A stretch of DNA of 64,000 nucleotides, taken from Trileptium ribeirensis (lineage: Eukaryota > Nematoda > Enoplea > Enoplida > Thoracostomopsidae). This document shows, piece after piece, positions 48,400 through 61,120 of this stretch; positions within the stretch are counted from its first letter, which is position 1; each line of letters starts with the position of its first letter. The notes under the pieces are model-generated. The model did no database searches. It had not been told where the DNA came from and worked only from the letters and a program-made list of their open reading frames with translations. The stretch lies in contig JASANE010030337.1 of the NCBI GenBank assembly GCA_030248225.1, positions 1-64,000 on the forward strand, written 5' to 3'. The translations under genes and the position numbers were made by a program.

Positions 48400-48570
48400 G
48401 GGGTCAGCCGACGGGCAGGGTGCTGCTAGGGTGCCTCGGCTGCGGTGCTGGAGGAAGGTGTGGCGCTTTCAACGCTAGGGGCACTGGTGTGTTGCCTTCG
48501 CTGCCTATGTGTTTGGCTGTTTGATGACCAGTTGGGGTGTCGGCGAGTTGCACTGCCGGAAGGGGATCCG
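48400..48570. other. GC-rich island
   Basis: About 170 bp much richer in G+C than its flanks. On the minus strand it is open and Pro-rich (ALKAPHLPPAPQPRHPSST) after an acceptor-like TTACTTCTTAAG, so it may be an exon end, but neither strand gives a recognisable protein. Confidence 0.3.
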
Positions 48571-48632
48571 ATACCTTAAGAAGTAACCACCTATGTGGAT
48601 ATATATAATACAGAAAGTAGAGCCCTGCGCGG

Positions 48633-48908
48633 ATGTCTAGTAGTGAAACTCTTGAAGTTGTTAAAACTTTAGAGTCGATAAGCTTGTTTTTTGACTGCAC
48701 ATGTTTAATAAATAAATACGCTCCAATTATAGCCATTTCGTCTATTACCATAAGATACATGGCTCAACCCGATCAGTACAAATATACTGGTCCAGCTAAA
48801 CTGTGTACTTTGGTTTGCAAAGCCGGGATCGACTATACCAAAGCGTCACGAACTGGATTTGACTGTGCAACAGAATGCGGTTCTTGCACAGTAAAGTGCA
48901 GAGATTAG
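48633..48908 (+). CDS. Hypothetical 91-aa Cys-containing ORF with a decayed relative downstream
   Basis: Reads MSSSETLEVVKTLESISLFF, then YKYTGPAKLCTLVCKAG and FDCATECGSCTVKCRD; eight cysteines, six of them in the last forty residues. No signal peptide is obvious. Part of it (48705-48900) recurs at 49155-49320 with many changes and a broken frame, so it belongs either to a small duplicated gene or to a dispersed repeat. I do not recognise a family. Confidence 0.25.
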   Translation: MSSSETLEVVKTLESISLFFDCTCLINKYAPIIAISSITIRYMAQPDQYKYTGPAKLCTLVCKAGIDYTKASRTGFDCATECGSCTVKCRD

Positions 48909-49154
48909 TTGGACCAGTACGTTTGTAGTAGTTGGGTTATGCCGTGTATCTGATTTTGATAGACGACGTTGGCTACTGGAGCGTATCTATTTAGCAGTGA
49001 CTTCCATGATACTGATAGTTACCTTATCGGATTATAATACGCTAACGAGATGTTTCCATAATTTTTCTCGCTACCAAATATTAAAAGATGACTCTAGCAA
49101 ATATGTATTAAAGCGAAGGTACAATGAATAATTATTTTCTGGATCCTTGAAATT

Positions 49155-49320
49155 AGTACTAAATAAATACGCTCCAAAGCCTGTTAACATAAGATACATA
49201 GAACAACTCCACTAGTATAAACGTACTGGTGCAGCTAGGCTGCGCACTTTGCTTTGCAAGGGCCGGGATCGACTATGCCAAAATGTCACACGAGCCGAAT
49301 TTGACTGGGCGGCACTAGGT
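49155..49320 (+). repeat. Diverged copy of 48705-48900
   Basis: AATAAATACGCTCC, CATAAGATACAT, AACGTACTGGTGCAGCTA, GCCGGGATCGACTATGCCAA and GAATTTGACTGGGCG align in order with the upstream copy. The frame is disrupted and part of the left side is deleted. Confidence 0.6.
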
Positions 49321-50275
49321 GCACATATCAAGGTAACTGATGCATTACATATAGAAATGTTGTTTATTACTGGGCTCCTGTTGCAGCTTCGACAGCATGT
49401 GATATGAACTTAGAATTTCAATTATGAAGGGTTTCTAAATAAATAATTTGCTATATACATCAAGTCACTTCTGTTAAGATAAAATTGAAAATTTTTAGTT
49501 TAAGCTTCATTTAATCTTTATAATTTACGAACGAATATTTCATTAACTTGGAATGATTGTCCCTATTTGGCACGCTTTAATTCAGCATTATTGCGCACAA
49601 TATCGATTTAAATCGGCTTCGTTTAATTCGGCAATTCGAATTAAATCGATTTAAAAAATTTAGCCAGCTCTTCTTATAAAAACAAGACTTAAGCTCGCTT
49701 ACGCTTATTTTTCTGCATGATAAGCCCCATCCTTTTAAACATGATACCCATCATTTCATTTGTTATATTTATCTTTCATAAAAGTATCCAGGGGGATTGT
49801 GGGTGTATCCCCTACCAGACTTTTTGTAGGCGAAATTGTTTTAATCAGAAACGTAAAAATGTCTAAATTTTTGCGCCTTCTATGCATAGCTCTATTTTAT
49901 TCCTACCACTCAGCAATTATCTTCAAAAAGACTAAATTTTCTTAATTTTCTTAAGTCGCGACCACGTGCGGATACAGGGAGAGGAAGACAAATACTTATA
50001 ATATTCCTTTTTTCGCCAAATATGTCTTAATATTTTACTCATACATGCTCATAGGGGACTATTCCCTCCCTGAGGCTTGGACCCCCACTTGGCCGTACGT
50101 AGTTCCTTTTAGTGGGAAGCAGTACGATCTGCCTGAGACTCTGAACGCCCGTCCCCCTTCCGCACCGCACGCATACGCAAAATATTCACCCAAAATTGGC
50201 AAACGTCCAGGATAAATAACCTATCTCACTACCCTCCCAAAACATAGGCTATCCCCCAGGGACCTCAGACCTGTA
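49321..50275. other. Intergenic stretch
   Basis: Includes a palindromic AATTCGAATTAAATCGATTT region near 49630. No supportable gene. Confidence 0.4.
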
Positions 50276-50281
50276 TTTATT
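50276..50281 (-). terminator. Poly(A) signal for the 131-aa minus-strand ORF
   Basis: AATAAA on the minus strand 17 bp after the stop codon at 50298. Close spacing like this is possible for short transcripts but is also common by chance in AT-rich DNA. Confidence 0.3.
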
Positions 50282-50297
50282 ATATTAGTAATGTCAA

Positions 50298-50693
50298 CTA
50301 ATATTGATAAAATGCTTCGCGTGCCTTACGGAATCTCAGAATCTTGGTATGGGTACGGAATCTCTGGAAGTATACCATGCCGAACATCAATTCAGAGTCA
50401 CGAGAGTCTTCAGTAGGATATTTGAACCTTGAATCATCGTTGCGAACGAATCTAAGATGCCGAAGTGAGATACAACTTCGTGCATCTAAGTGACTAACTT
50501 TCTTAAACATTTTATTGAAAGTCTTTTTGCTGATGTTCATCTCGCTGGTTTGAACAATGAGAGTGCACAGTGAAGTATCTAACCTTTTCCTGCATACAGT
50601 CACACACGTGTAACAGTGAATATTGCGATGCGATGCACTAATCGAATTTATTGTGGGACGTGCATTTGCACGTGTGCTGTTGTTGGCTGGCAT
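50298..50693 (-). CDS. Hypothetical 131-aa protein, single open exon
   Basis: Starts MPANNSTRANARPTINSISA, contains NIHCYTCVTVCRKRLDTSLC and a basic, Phe/Arg-rich C-terminal half (TFNKMFKKVSHLDARSC, FQRFRTHTKILRFRKAREAF). A CAACAACAACA run precedes the ATG. I recognise no domain; length and mixed codon use are suggestive but not conclusive. Confidence 0.3.
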   Translation of the reverse strand: MPANNSTRANARPTINSISASHRNIHCYTCVTVCRKRLDTSLCTLIVQTSEMNISKKTFNKMFKKVSHLDARSCISLRHLRFVRNDDSRFKYPTEDSRDSELMFGMVYFQRFRTHTKILRFRKAREAFYQY

Positions 50694-53356
50694 TGTTGTT
50701 GTTGTTGCTGTTTTTCCTGAAGGAACCGAGCCACAGCTCGTAAACAGCGCAGTGGCTAACGTACATCGCTCTCGTCAAAACGAACTAGTTTGAATATTCA
50801 ATCCTCCGCCGCAGCAAAGTTTGCTCAAAATTGTACAAAATATAGAATACTTCGTGCGGGATAGGCTAAAGTGAAGAATGAAAAATATAGAAATGCCAAA
50901 CAATGTGGGGCTCGTAAAACAGTTTTGCAAAACAGAACTATTTTTGACCTGAACAAATAAACAATAGAAAATTTTTATTAATAAAGCTAAAATTTCGTCA
51001 ATGGATATTGAAATAAAGGACCACTGATTCCCAACAAAAATAAAAATATGATATTTGAGATGATAGAAAAACACAAAACAGCGCGACGGGGGATCTCTGA
51101 TACAAATAGTGCTTTTTCTTGCGTCAATATATAATAAAACAATATAGCACATGCAACATTGCAGAAAGCACCACAATAAATACAATGCATTGTATGTTGA
51201 CCTTATATTGGTTTTTCAGAAGAACGAAGCAAAACCACACTCTTACCTTGGATACCAAGTGTTTATGCGAATCCATTTTTTTTACTAATTTCTGCTTGTT
51301 CACTTTTTCTTACCAACCTCAACTAACTAAATCAATACACGTAAAATTGACAAATTAAATTGTTTATAAACTAAAACACATTTAGCAAGAATGTTGCCGG
51401 ATCTGACTACCTCATATTTTAACTCCTTCATCCAGCCCAGCTCTAAAATGAAAAAGTTAACCATCGACCAAGCCGAATTTCATTCCTTAAAAAGCTAGAT
51501 GCACTACAGTCCTGTATGTTGGTTTTGAGGTTGTTGGTTGGAATGCCGGATAGGCGTAACATTATAGGTATGCACTAATGCGAACAGCGAACCAAATGTC
51601 AAAATTGAAATGCTAATCTAGTTTCGTATTGTAAAATTACATTATATCTTAGCGTTGGAAGGGAGTGGCCGGAAAAGCTGGCGCCCGGCCTAGCTTCGCC
51701 GCGGTAGCCAAATTTCGGCCCGATAGGCCAGCCGACCGGTAATCGAACCAGTCGATATTCTAGCTGGCGGGTATTCTGACAATCTGATGCATCGAGCGTA
51801 GCAGTTTTGACTAGTTTCTATGACGCTTGTAATTTGTGTACAATGTTTTCCGTTGTGTTATAGGGGCTTTCGTGTTGTATTATAGCGCGAAAAATTGACT
51901 TAAGTACAATCACTACGAGCACTAAAATAGCACCTCGTATTTACACTTCATTATGTCGAAACGTACGTTCCGCTCTGTACTTGTGCAGTTTTAAAGCCAC
52001 TTTTACTGTAATCAATATTTCATCTATTCGTACGCTAATATGTATTAGTCACAACTCTGCATAGCACTGTCCCACAGTTTTTATATCGTATTCTTTTAAG
52101 AGCTACCACTGGAGACCGCCTACCAACTGAAAAGGTTCCGTGTCTTACCATATTTATGCAGCAAAAAATGCTAATAACCTAGCGTACAGCAATATATCTG
52201 ATCTACTATTATTTCGTATGCAATATAGGCCGCCAGGTATTTATAGGCTTCGTTCCAAAATGTTAGCTGCTTTTCGAGGCTGCTTGACATAGATTAGGCA
52301 TTTGTTACACTGTAGTAGAAACCGCAAAAAAATGGTTTTTCACGTAACTGTGTAGAGGACGAATGCATGTTGAATACGTGTTTTTAATATTATTGACATA
52401 TGAAAACTCAAAATAAGCAAAGAAAATTTCGTGGATAACCAGCGCCGAAAAAATTTTATTTTTATAAAATAACACAGGAAAATTTTGCAAAATTAATCTT
52501 AGAGATGGAGAAGTCCGCCGGCGGGGCTGGCAAGCCAACGAAAAATCCAGCCAGTGCACAACACTACTATATACGGTAGCGAACTCAATAAAAAACAAAA
52601 CCACACAGGTTTTGTCATAATCGCCCAGATATTGCTGTCGTATAGATTGCAGCCGATTTTCGGTGTTCAAGATTGTTGAAAATGATAATGAAACTCATTC
52701 AATTACATTTGTGTCCGATCAATTTTTGAATGGACACTTTAATCTATAACAACCTCGATGAACCATGCCATTTAGAAATTGTCATTGTATAAATACTCAA
52801 TATTTGTCAATCTCCAGTTATATTAGTTTTGGATGTTACTTTTAAAATTCGTTCAAACGTAACTGTGACTGGTATACCTATTTTGGAATAGTCACTGTAC
52901 CCCTCACACCCCTCATGAAGTATGAATCACTTGTTGCTCGTGGATGCTTTGAAATTGTTGAATAGGGTAAAAGATTTTGAGGCTGGAGAAAAGATGACGT
53001 GATTCATTCAAACGTAACAGTGACCAGATGTGCCCAACTTGTGATGGTAGGTGTTGTCGCACCACTCCTCGTGAACCTCGCATCATTTTGTGGGTTTCAT
53101 TTTAAAGCTTTATATTTTTGAACCTGTTGATACGTTGGTTTCTAGTCTGATCAAATGGTCTTTGATGTTATATATATTCAGACATATCTCTCGAGCATTC
53201 GCTACTGCATCCAACGACACTGCCCAACATAAACTAACATGATTTTCGCGTTTCCATTGTAATCCTCAATGGATTTCATTGTAAAGTAAGAACATGTAGT
53301 TGGCTATCCATTGCTGGTCATTGTTGGGTGATCCACGTTATAAATTTTTTGAACAG
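50694..53356. other. Gene-poor stretch
   Basis: The hydrophobic minus-strand ORF at 50775-51185 looks like AT-rich chance. A GC-rich patch at 51660-51780 includes GGTTCGATTACC (minus strand), B-box-like but without a tRNA fold. No gene supported. Confidence 0.4.
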
Positions 53357-53429
53357 AATCGAAGAAATATGCGTACTAATCGGCCGGAGCAGCGAATGCG
53401 AGAGTGATTTCATTGCAGTGGTATCTACG
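53357..53429 (+). CDS. Candidate isolated exon, unknown protein
   Basis: Acceptor AATTTTTTGAACAG and donor CTACG|GTGAGT bracket a 73-bp segment with one open frame (IEEICVLIGRSSECESDFIA then VVST). Both sites are good, but no partner exon is recognised and a 73-bp open frame is easily random. Confidence 0.25.
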
Positions 53430-54788
53430 GTGAGTGTTTGTCCGCGACATATCTGCAACGATCGTGCATTAGTCGAAACCATAAATGTGGGTGCATTGGC
53501 CGCTACCAAGCATATAATGAGCGCGCACTGAGTTTAATCATATTTACAACGTGTGTACATTGATAAACAGCAGTCTTAACATCAAATTACCATAAGTAAA
53601 ACTGCAAAAGACTCTACAATGGTCATTACCATATTCACAAGATTTTAGTTGATGCACGCTTTCACTAAGAATGGCAGCCAAGGCATGTTACCCAGCTGTA
53701 CACACGGCTTCCTACTGAACGATGCCCACACGACCCCGGCTTCGTCGACTCTTAAGGGAGAGCCAGCGATGCACCTAGACCCAGTGAATCAATTAGTATA
53801 GAAGATCACAGGCGGGCTTTGCTAGGGTTTTCAGCCTGGCCCATTTCGGTAGCATACGTGTCTATTTTCATGATATGACGCATTAGAGGCCTAACGGGAA
53901 GAGTCAATCCCTAGGCCTTTGTATAACTAATAAGGTCGGCTGGTCATTCCCATCACTCACTCAAGGAAACCTAGAAAATTTGTACCTAAAATGATTTTCG
54001 CGGCCTCACTGGCGGTAGTCTAATTTGTTACGTCCTATCGTTGCTCGTATTTACACAATTATATCTCGCTCTAGGTTAACCGCTTCGTTTCGGTGTTCAA
54101 CATAAAGCTCCCATTTTGCAGCTCAGGCTTTTCAATCACGAAGCAGCCTTTGAAATTGAACGCCATGGTATGCCTAGACGATGACGACTCTAGACTCGGC
54201 TCCCTGGTAATTTTAGAGCAAGACTCAAACTTACAAATTTTGCGGTATTTTGTGTAATAGCCAGCTTACAAGGCTTGAAGGTCCTAGTCACTTTTGTATG
54301 ATTTTTTCTTTACGAGATTCTATGACTGTCGGATGAAGCATTTGATTCATTTAAAATAATCTGCAAGGAGCGGTTGCAATTTTTTAACTTGGCACATTAG
54401 TTGATTTTACTGAGTCTAGGCAATCCACGGATAACTTTGTACCAGTTTATCAGATATGGTACATCAACATGGCCTGCAACAGAGGAACGGACCGACAATG
54501 TTCAAGTTTACTAAATTTTTAAGGTACTCTCATAGATCCTGTCATTTAAAATCCGATAATAACTGACGTAGCCCGCCCGCATCGTTGCAGCCCATATGGA
54601 GATACGTGCAAATGACTTTTTCATTTCAACTCTGGTTCCTACTGTTGTTGGCTTCCACTTAAGTGCCAATACGAATTCGCCTGTTCATCTTAACACATTC
54701 ACTCACTTTGTTTTACTATAACCCGATATACAACATAATATATGTGACATCGATGAAAAAATTCAATTTGATTATACAAATGTACTTC
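53430..54788. other. Intergenic stretch with a GC-richer block
   Basis: 53690-53940 is richer in G+C than the flanks (for example CACGACCCCGGCTTCGTCG) but shows no domain, repeat partner or splice signal I can use. Confidence 0.35.
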
Positions 54789-55021
54789 AATATAACCTTT
54801 AGGGGCTGAAATTAAATGCATGCTATACTTTTCGATATGCTCAGCTTAACGCTTTGTCTCAGCCTAAGCCAAGATCCCTATATGAACCAAGTATTAATAA
54901 ACCTAGGCTTGAGTCGAGGGCTACCGTCCTCGTACCTCCACCCCCCTCTGAACCAACCACTCGAAGTTCCGCTCTGTACTTATAGGTACGTTATAACGTC
55001 TGGCTCCTAAAGGTGACATGG
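54789..55021 (+). mobile_element. MITE family A, copy 3
   Basis: Left end AACCTTTAGGGGCTGAAAT and right end GTCTGGCTCCTAAAGGTGAC are inverted repeats (12 of 13 positions in the core). TCTCAGCCTAAGCCAAGATCCC and CGTTATAACGTCTGGC tie it to copies 1 and 2. The short ORF across it is incidental. Confidence 0.72.
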
Positions 55022-56555
55022 CCCAAGTATAAAGTTTATGACATCGATGATACAAAGTTCGCGTGAAGGATCCACATTAGGTATTTTAATATTTAAGGTT
55101 TGATATTCTAATGAAAAGTTTTGCCAAATCAGAAATCTAAGTGATTCAAAAATTTATCACTCGGGATACCCTTAAATACGTTCAAAGGTCTCAATACATT
55201 TGCAGGTTGGCTTCACTAAAAATCAATTTACTATTAGGAATATTTACCTTATTACTATTTTTAGAGAATTGTTACTATTCTAAATGATAACTGTTTTATA
55301 TACAGACCTTATTAATTTACGGAAAAAGATCAGGAATTGAATGTAAAGTTCAAATAACTCGGTCGTAAAATATATAGAACGATGTTTCATAAGACCATTT
55401 AGTACAGAAAAGCCAATCGGATCTAGGTTTCCAATTTTGGATTTTAAAGCATAAATGGGTTTGATTTCTTTTAAATCAATGATTGAATTTCCGGCAATTT
55501 ACTGTCATGTCGGCAGTTGTATTTCCGACAATCACTGCAATGTCGACCGGAGGAATTTTTCGTACTCCAAACTTCAAAGAACACTCTTATGATTTACTTT
55601 TATTTTCAGTAGAGCTCATGTATAATCGTGACATCAAATTTTCGAGGTTGAATTTTATCGCATTAAAAATGTTTAGTTCGCTATTGAAGTATTTCAGTTT
55701 TAAAAAACTAGTTAACCTACTTAATAATTATTCTAACTCTGAGAAGAGATTGAGAAATACATTCTAAAGTTTCTAAGACCATTTATGTTTTTGATGAACT
55801 TTTATTAAAACGTTTGCTTAGAATTCGCGATAGAAACTTAATTTCCAAATTAATACACCTAAGGGTATTCTCTTATTACCTTCATGAAACTTATCAATTC
55901 GGTATAAGCTATATCAATATTATACACATTGGGTTTGATTTGGTGCGATTCTATAATTCTGGTATGACATGATAGCGATGCTACCAGACCTGACATACAA
56001 GCATAGTATTGTTTAAAAACGAATCTTGTCATGAAATCTCACGTAGCTTGCTTTGACGAAATATATACAATATATGTATATACATGGACCCGTGACGTAA
56101 TCACCTGTGAATCCCAATAGCGGCCTTCCGGACGTCCGCGCACAATTATGGAACAAATTATGAAATGATCAACAACAATTAATGTCAGGCATATTATAAC
56201 AACTATAATAGGTAGGTGAGCCAAGGTGACCCGATTCCTGGCCAGACGTCCTACCTTACCTAGGGGATCCTGTCAGGTGACGCTAAATTTTTATCTCTAA
56301 GCGTGCGTGTAATTTCGTTAATGATTTTCTAAGGTCGACCCGGCGACCCTCATAGATGATACGCACTGTTTGTAATCAGAACGTAGTGAAACGTAGTAGA
56401 GATTGTGTGTTGCAGGAGTGAAGTCTTTTAAATCCCGTGTGTGTGTGTGATCGGCCATAGCTCGAGAAAGACTTAACCCATTTTCATGATCTTGGGCTCA
56501 TTTGAACCGGCATAGTCTATTTGCCGTGTACATCCCCGAGCGTTATTTGATGTGC
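55022..56555. other. Intergenic stretch
   Basis: No supportable gene. A minus-strand segment ending at TTCACAG|GTGATT near 56105 resembles an exon end but lacks other support. Confidence 0.4.
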
Positions 56556-58575
56556 GGTCTGGTTCCGGGGTCAGGGGTCAAAAAGTGGGTTTTTTGTCCC
56601 ATTTTTCCCATTTTAGTACCCTTCACGGAAGCAATTGTATTTTATTTTAACTTTCGAATTGTTTTCTCTGGATGGTTTTGTTTCACAGTAAAATGATAAA
56701 TGCCGATGCCTCTTTTTTGTTTTTCGCTTAAAGCTCCGGTTCTGGATTTATGGGGTTTGAGGTACGGGGGTATGGCGCCCCAATGGTTCCTCGACCCAAA
56801 ATTTTAAAATTTTTTCTGATGTCTTGGGTGGCTGATAAGTTTTACCTGGGAGTTTTCGGGCGTGGGAACCCATTCCCGATGCTGGTTTTGCTCTACGACT
56901 CAAGGTTCCGTGGCTATGGGGGCATGGTGCCCATACGGTTCGGGTTCTGAAGTCAAAATGAGGGTTTTGCCCATTTTAGCACCCTTTACGAAAGCAAGGT
57001 TATTTTTATCTTAACTTTCGAATTTTTTTCTCTGGATAATTTTATTTCGTAAATGCTGATGCCTCTTTTTTGCTTTTCGATTAAGGCTCCGGTTCTGTAG
57101 TTACGGGGTTTCGGGTATGGCACTCTCGTGGTTCCTCGACCCAAAATTAGAAAATTTGTTGTGACGGCCTGGGCTGCTGAAAACTTTCACTTGGGCGTTT
57201 TTGGGCATGGGAAACTGATTACCGGAGCTGGTTTTACTCTGCGACTCATGGTTCCTCGACCCAAAATTTTAAAATTTTTTCTGATGTTTTGGGTGGCTGA
57301 TAAGTTTTACCTGGGAGTTTTCGGGCGTGGGAACCCATTCCCGATGCTGGTTTTGCTCTACGACTCAAGGTTCCATGGCTACGGGGTATGGTGCCCATAT
57401 GGTTCGGGGTCTAAAGTCAAAATGAGGGTTTTGCACATTTTAGCACCCTTTACGAAAGCAAGGTTATTTTTATCTTAACTTTCGAATTTTTTTCTCTGTA
57501 TAATTTTATTTCGTAAATGCTAATGCCTCTTTTTTTGCTTTTCGATTAAGGCTCCGGTTTTGGAGCTACGGGGTTTCAGGTATGGCACCCTCGTGGTTCC
57601 TCGACCCAAAATTAGAAAATTTGTTGTGACGTCCTGGGCTGCTGAAAAGTTTCACTTGGGCGCTTTTGGGCATGGGAAACTGATTACCGGAGCTGGTTTT
57701 ACTCTGCGACTCATGGTTCCATGGGTACGGGGTATGATGCCCCTATGGTTCGGGATCAGAAGTCAAAATGAGGGTTTTACCCATTTTAGCACCCTTTACG
57801 GAAGCAAGGTTATTTTTATCTTAACTTTCGAATTTTTTCCTCTGGATGGTTTTATTTCATAAATGCTGATGCCTGTTTTTTGTTTTTCGATTAAGGCTCC
57901 TGTTCTGAATTTATGGGGTTTGAGGTACGGGGGTATGGCGCCCCAATGGTTCCTCGACCAGAAAATTAGAAAATTTGTTCTGACGTCTTAGGCGGCTGAT
58001 AGGTTTTACCTGGGAGTTTTCAAGCATGCGAAACTCATCGTAGGTACCGGTTTTGCTCTGTGACTCATGGTTCCATGGGCACCTGGGTATGACGCCCCGT
58101 GGTTCGGGGTCAGAGGTCAAAATAAGGGTTTTTCACCTCATTTTAGTACCCTTCACCGAAGCAAGGTTATTGTTATCTTAACTTTCGAATTTTTTTTCTC
58201 TGGCGGCTTTATTTCGTAGTGAAATTATAAATGCGGATGTCACATTTTTGTTTTTCTATTAAGGCTTTCTGGAGTAATGGGCGGCTGAAAAGTTTGACTT
58301 GAGAGTTTTCGGGCATGGAAAACTTATTTTCGGTGTGTGTTTTGCTCTGTGACCAATGGTTCCAAGGGTCCCTGGGTATGACGCCCCGTGGTTCGAGATC
58401 AGAGGTCAAAATGAAGGTTTTTACCCTATTTAGTATCCTTCACGGAAGCAAGGTTATTTTTATCTTAACTTTCGAATTTTTTCTTGGTATGTTTTATTAC
58501 ATAAACAGAATGATAACTGCTGATGTCTATTTTTTGTTTTCCGATTAAGGCTCCGGTTCGGTAGCAATGGAGTTT
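56556..58575 (+). repeat. Satellite-like degenerate tandem array, about five to six units
   Basis: The marker AACTTTCGAATT recurs at about 56650, 57014, 57477, 57822, 58179 and 58467 (spacings roughly 290-460 bp). Within units a sub-repeat of about 110-135 bp (GGTTCCTCGACC, CTGGGCTGCTGAAAAG, TTGCTCTACGACTC) occurs once or twice, which explains the unequal unit lengths. In-frame products such as VPRPKIRKFVVTAWAAE are repeat by-products. A related copy lies at 29470-29845. Confidence 0.85.
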
Positions 58576-60889
58576 AAAAATTTCTATTTATATTTTATAT
58601 TTTTTGTCCAACAATTTTTGATTTTCCTTCCTAAGTGAAGCGTCAAAGTAAAACATGTTTTATAAAAAGTTTGGTTGTTATTGCATGCAATAGTGGAACC
58701 AACAATAATCACTGGATTTCCGTGTCTAAAAATAGTTTGTTCCAGTCTCGTTCCTGGTTTTAAGAATTCTAGGTTTTGCGATATAGGTGCGCATAGGTAG
58801 CTACTTCCCCCATAAGTTTCGAACCTCTCAAAGCTCATCACATTTACGCCGGTTGGAAGTCTCCGCACAAAAGGCCTTTTAGATATCACCTTGCTAAATG
58901 AAAATAACTATCCATTTCTTAAACAGCGCTCAGTAAAGAAATGTGAACGTTACGGGCACTCATATCTGCTATCGGTACAGGTACTAATATTCTCTGTTAT
59001 ATATATCTGCCGCGTGCGGGCTCATGATTTTAGACCGTATCCGGGCCGGCCCTGGAACCCCCGTTCCCGCGCACAACCCTGCTGTATTTAAATACATATA
59101 TAACACATGTATTCAGATTGTGGCACATTTATCTGAATACATAACAATGTATACGCCGGCTAATCTAATATTTTTCCAATTCAGAAAGTTGTGGAAATGG
59201 ATTGCTTAATTTGTCGGGTTCACAACAATACTGTGAGTTATATCGTCACATATCAATAACACTGGCATGGCCACATAGTTTGATACTTGCGGGTGTCAGG
59301 TATCATGGTAACCGGAAGTAAAACAACATGTTAGGTATATTTTTACGATATTACACGTTCAGCAGCTCGGGTCAATACGTCACATGAACTCCATAACATC
59401 ATTAAATATTTTAAGGTTTATTTAATCCCCAAATGATGCATATATAAAGCGAGCCCTCCTTGTTTCAACTTCCAACAACATATTTATACGACAAAAATCT
59501 CTTTTTCAACCACTACTAAAAATACATATTCAAAAATTATAACCTGAGTATATATGTATTTACATATTCAATTTGAAAATTAATGAATAGTTAAAACGTA
59601 CTAAACGTAGAATTAGTAAAAAGTGTGGGAAAAATTATTTAAAATATGTGGCTCTATCTAACGTTATATTATATTTCAACGAACGCCTTCAATTGAATAA
59701 GGTAATACCTGCAATGCAATACAGAGTATATAGTTATAAAATGAAGTTGTTAAAGACATAAACGAATTAAAATTCAACTCGGCGTGACAAGTAAAAATCA
59801 GTCTGATAAAACCTTATATAGCGTTGAACAAGATACTGCGCCTACTTGCGCAGATGTTGGAAAGGTTGGGTCCGCATGGCCTCGGGACACACCACTTTTA
59901 TGCACACTGATCAACCTGAGCAAATTGTTCGTCAAAGCTATACATCGGTGGGGTCCGCAGTTCCAGAGTGATAGCGAATACGTCGGAAGCGTGCAAAAGG
60001 GATCAGATGTTGGTGGGTAGTAGGTGGTCAGGAGGATACATTTTCAACATTTGTGGTACTCAAAATATTTTTCAAGTTTTTGCCAATTATCCTCCGAATT
60101 TTGCCAACTTTTCCCCAATTTTTGTTATTACGCTCATTATTTGTTTATTTCCCCGATTTTTGCCAAAATGTACCGCGCGCTTTTGATGCGGGCTGGGGGC
60201 ACTGATCCTCAGCACGAGATTAGGCTAGCTCCAGAAAGATAGGTGTCGGCATCGCTCCATCTTGAGCTTAATATGATATAGCTAGTTTACTGGACGCAAC
60301 GGTTGTGGGACGCTCCCATGGTGGCACATCTATCTATATTTCACTGGCACTGCTTTAAAAAATTATTTACAAAGAACAGTACGCCGAGACTCATATATTT
60401 GTCCCGTCTAGTCCGCCATGACCCCCAGCTTATCAATCGTAGCCAGCTAAGTAAATGCGGACAAAACAAATAGTCTGCGCTGACTATTGATTGTCCGAAG
60501 CAGCCAAGCTAGACTGTTGAGACATAGCTAGGTCACGGCGCACACAAATTAACGTAAACAAGCCCCAACCGCTACTTATACGCTAAGTTGGGTTGTCGCT
60601 CTCACAATCGCTCCTAGATTTATGACAGAGTACCTAGAGTTCTTCATATCTTAACCATCATCTCTCTTTTTTTACTTGGCCGAACGTCGTTCTGTCCGTC
60701 TCGGCCACCACTCTTTCTTATGTTTAGTATATGTAGATCGGTATGGGCCTTCGGCATGCAAGGGTCAGGTACCAATACTGCGCCCACGCCCTTTGTGCTT
60801 GGCATCATTCGAACCCATTCTTCGTCATGATGGCGAATTCAATCCCAGCCCACCGAAATTCCCCCGGGAACCCCTTGCTCAAATACCCT
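58576..60889. other. Intergenic stretch
   Basis: GGCCGGCCCTGGAACCCCC at about 59044 and CGCGCACAACCCTG next to it look like one end of a hAT-type element (inverse: CAGGGTTGTGCG), but no opposite end is present. No gene supported. Confidence 0.4.
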
Positions 60890-61120
60890 TCCCGTCCTCC
60901 TTCCTTTTTCTTTTTCTTTCTCTCTTTAACCGACATTTTCTTCTTTTGTTTGGTGTTATGTCTGTGTCCGCTTTCTTTTGCTTCTGTGCTCGCCGTGTGT
61001 TTTGTTGGACGACGTTCTTGGTCTTTCGTCGGCTTTTGTTTTCTCTTTCTTTTTTCTTTTCTCATTCTTTCTTTCTCTTTTCTTCTCTCTCTGTCTGCCT
61101 CTCTTTTCGCTCTTGTACCT
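60890..61120 (+). repeat. Polypyrimidine tract (CT-rich)
   Basis: About 230 bp of almost pure C/T on the plus strand, broken by a mixed stretch at about 60950-61020. The long overlapping ORFs here come from composition, not coding. It may form triplex DNA. Confidence 0.7.

Noticed and set aside
50775..51185. 136-aa hydrophobic minus-strand ORF, with a start MDSHKHLVSK and donor just upstream (about 51240-51270)
   Set aside because: Composition is as expected for AT-rich chance and the proposed exon joining gives no recognisable protein.
51720..51780. tRNA gene suggested by GGTTCGATTACC on the minus strand
   Set aside because: No cloverleaf arms or A box can be placed at the right distance.
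56105..56224. Minus-strand signal-peptide-like first exon ending CACAG|GTGATT
   Set aside because: A single hydrophobic ORF in AT-rich DNA with a mediocre donor and no downstream partner.
56750..57862. ORFs with repeated VPRPKI/LGVFG phrases
   Set aside because: They follow the tandem repeat and change frame between units.
59040..59085. hAT element end (inverse CAGGGTTGTGCG)
   Set aside because: No opposite terminus or target duplication was found in the window.
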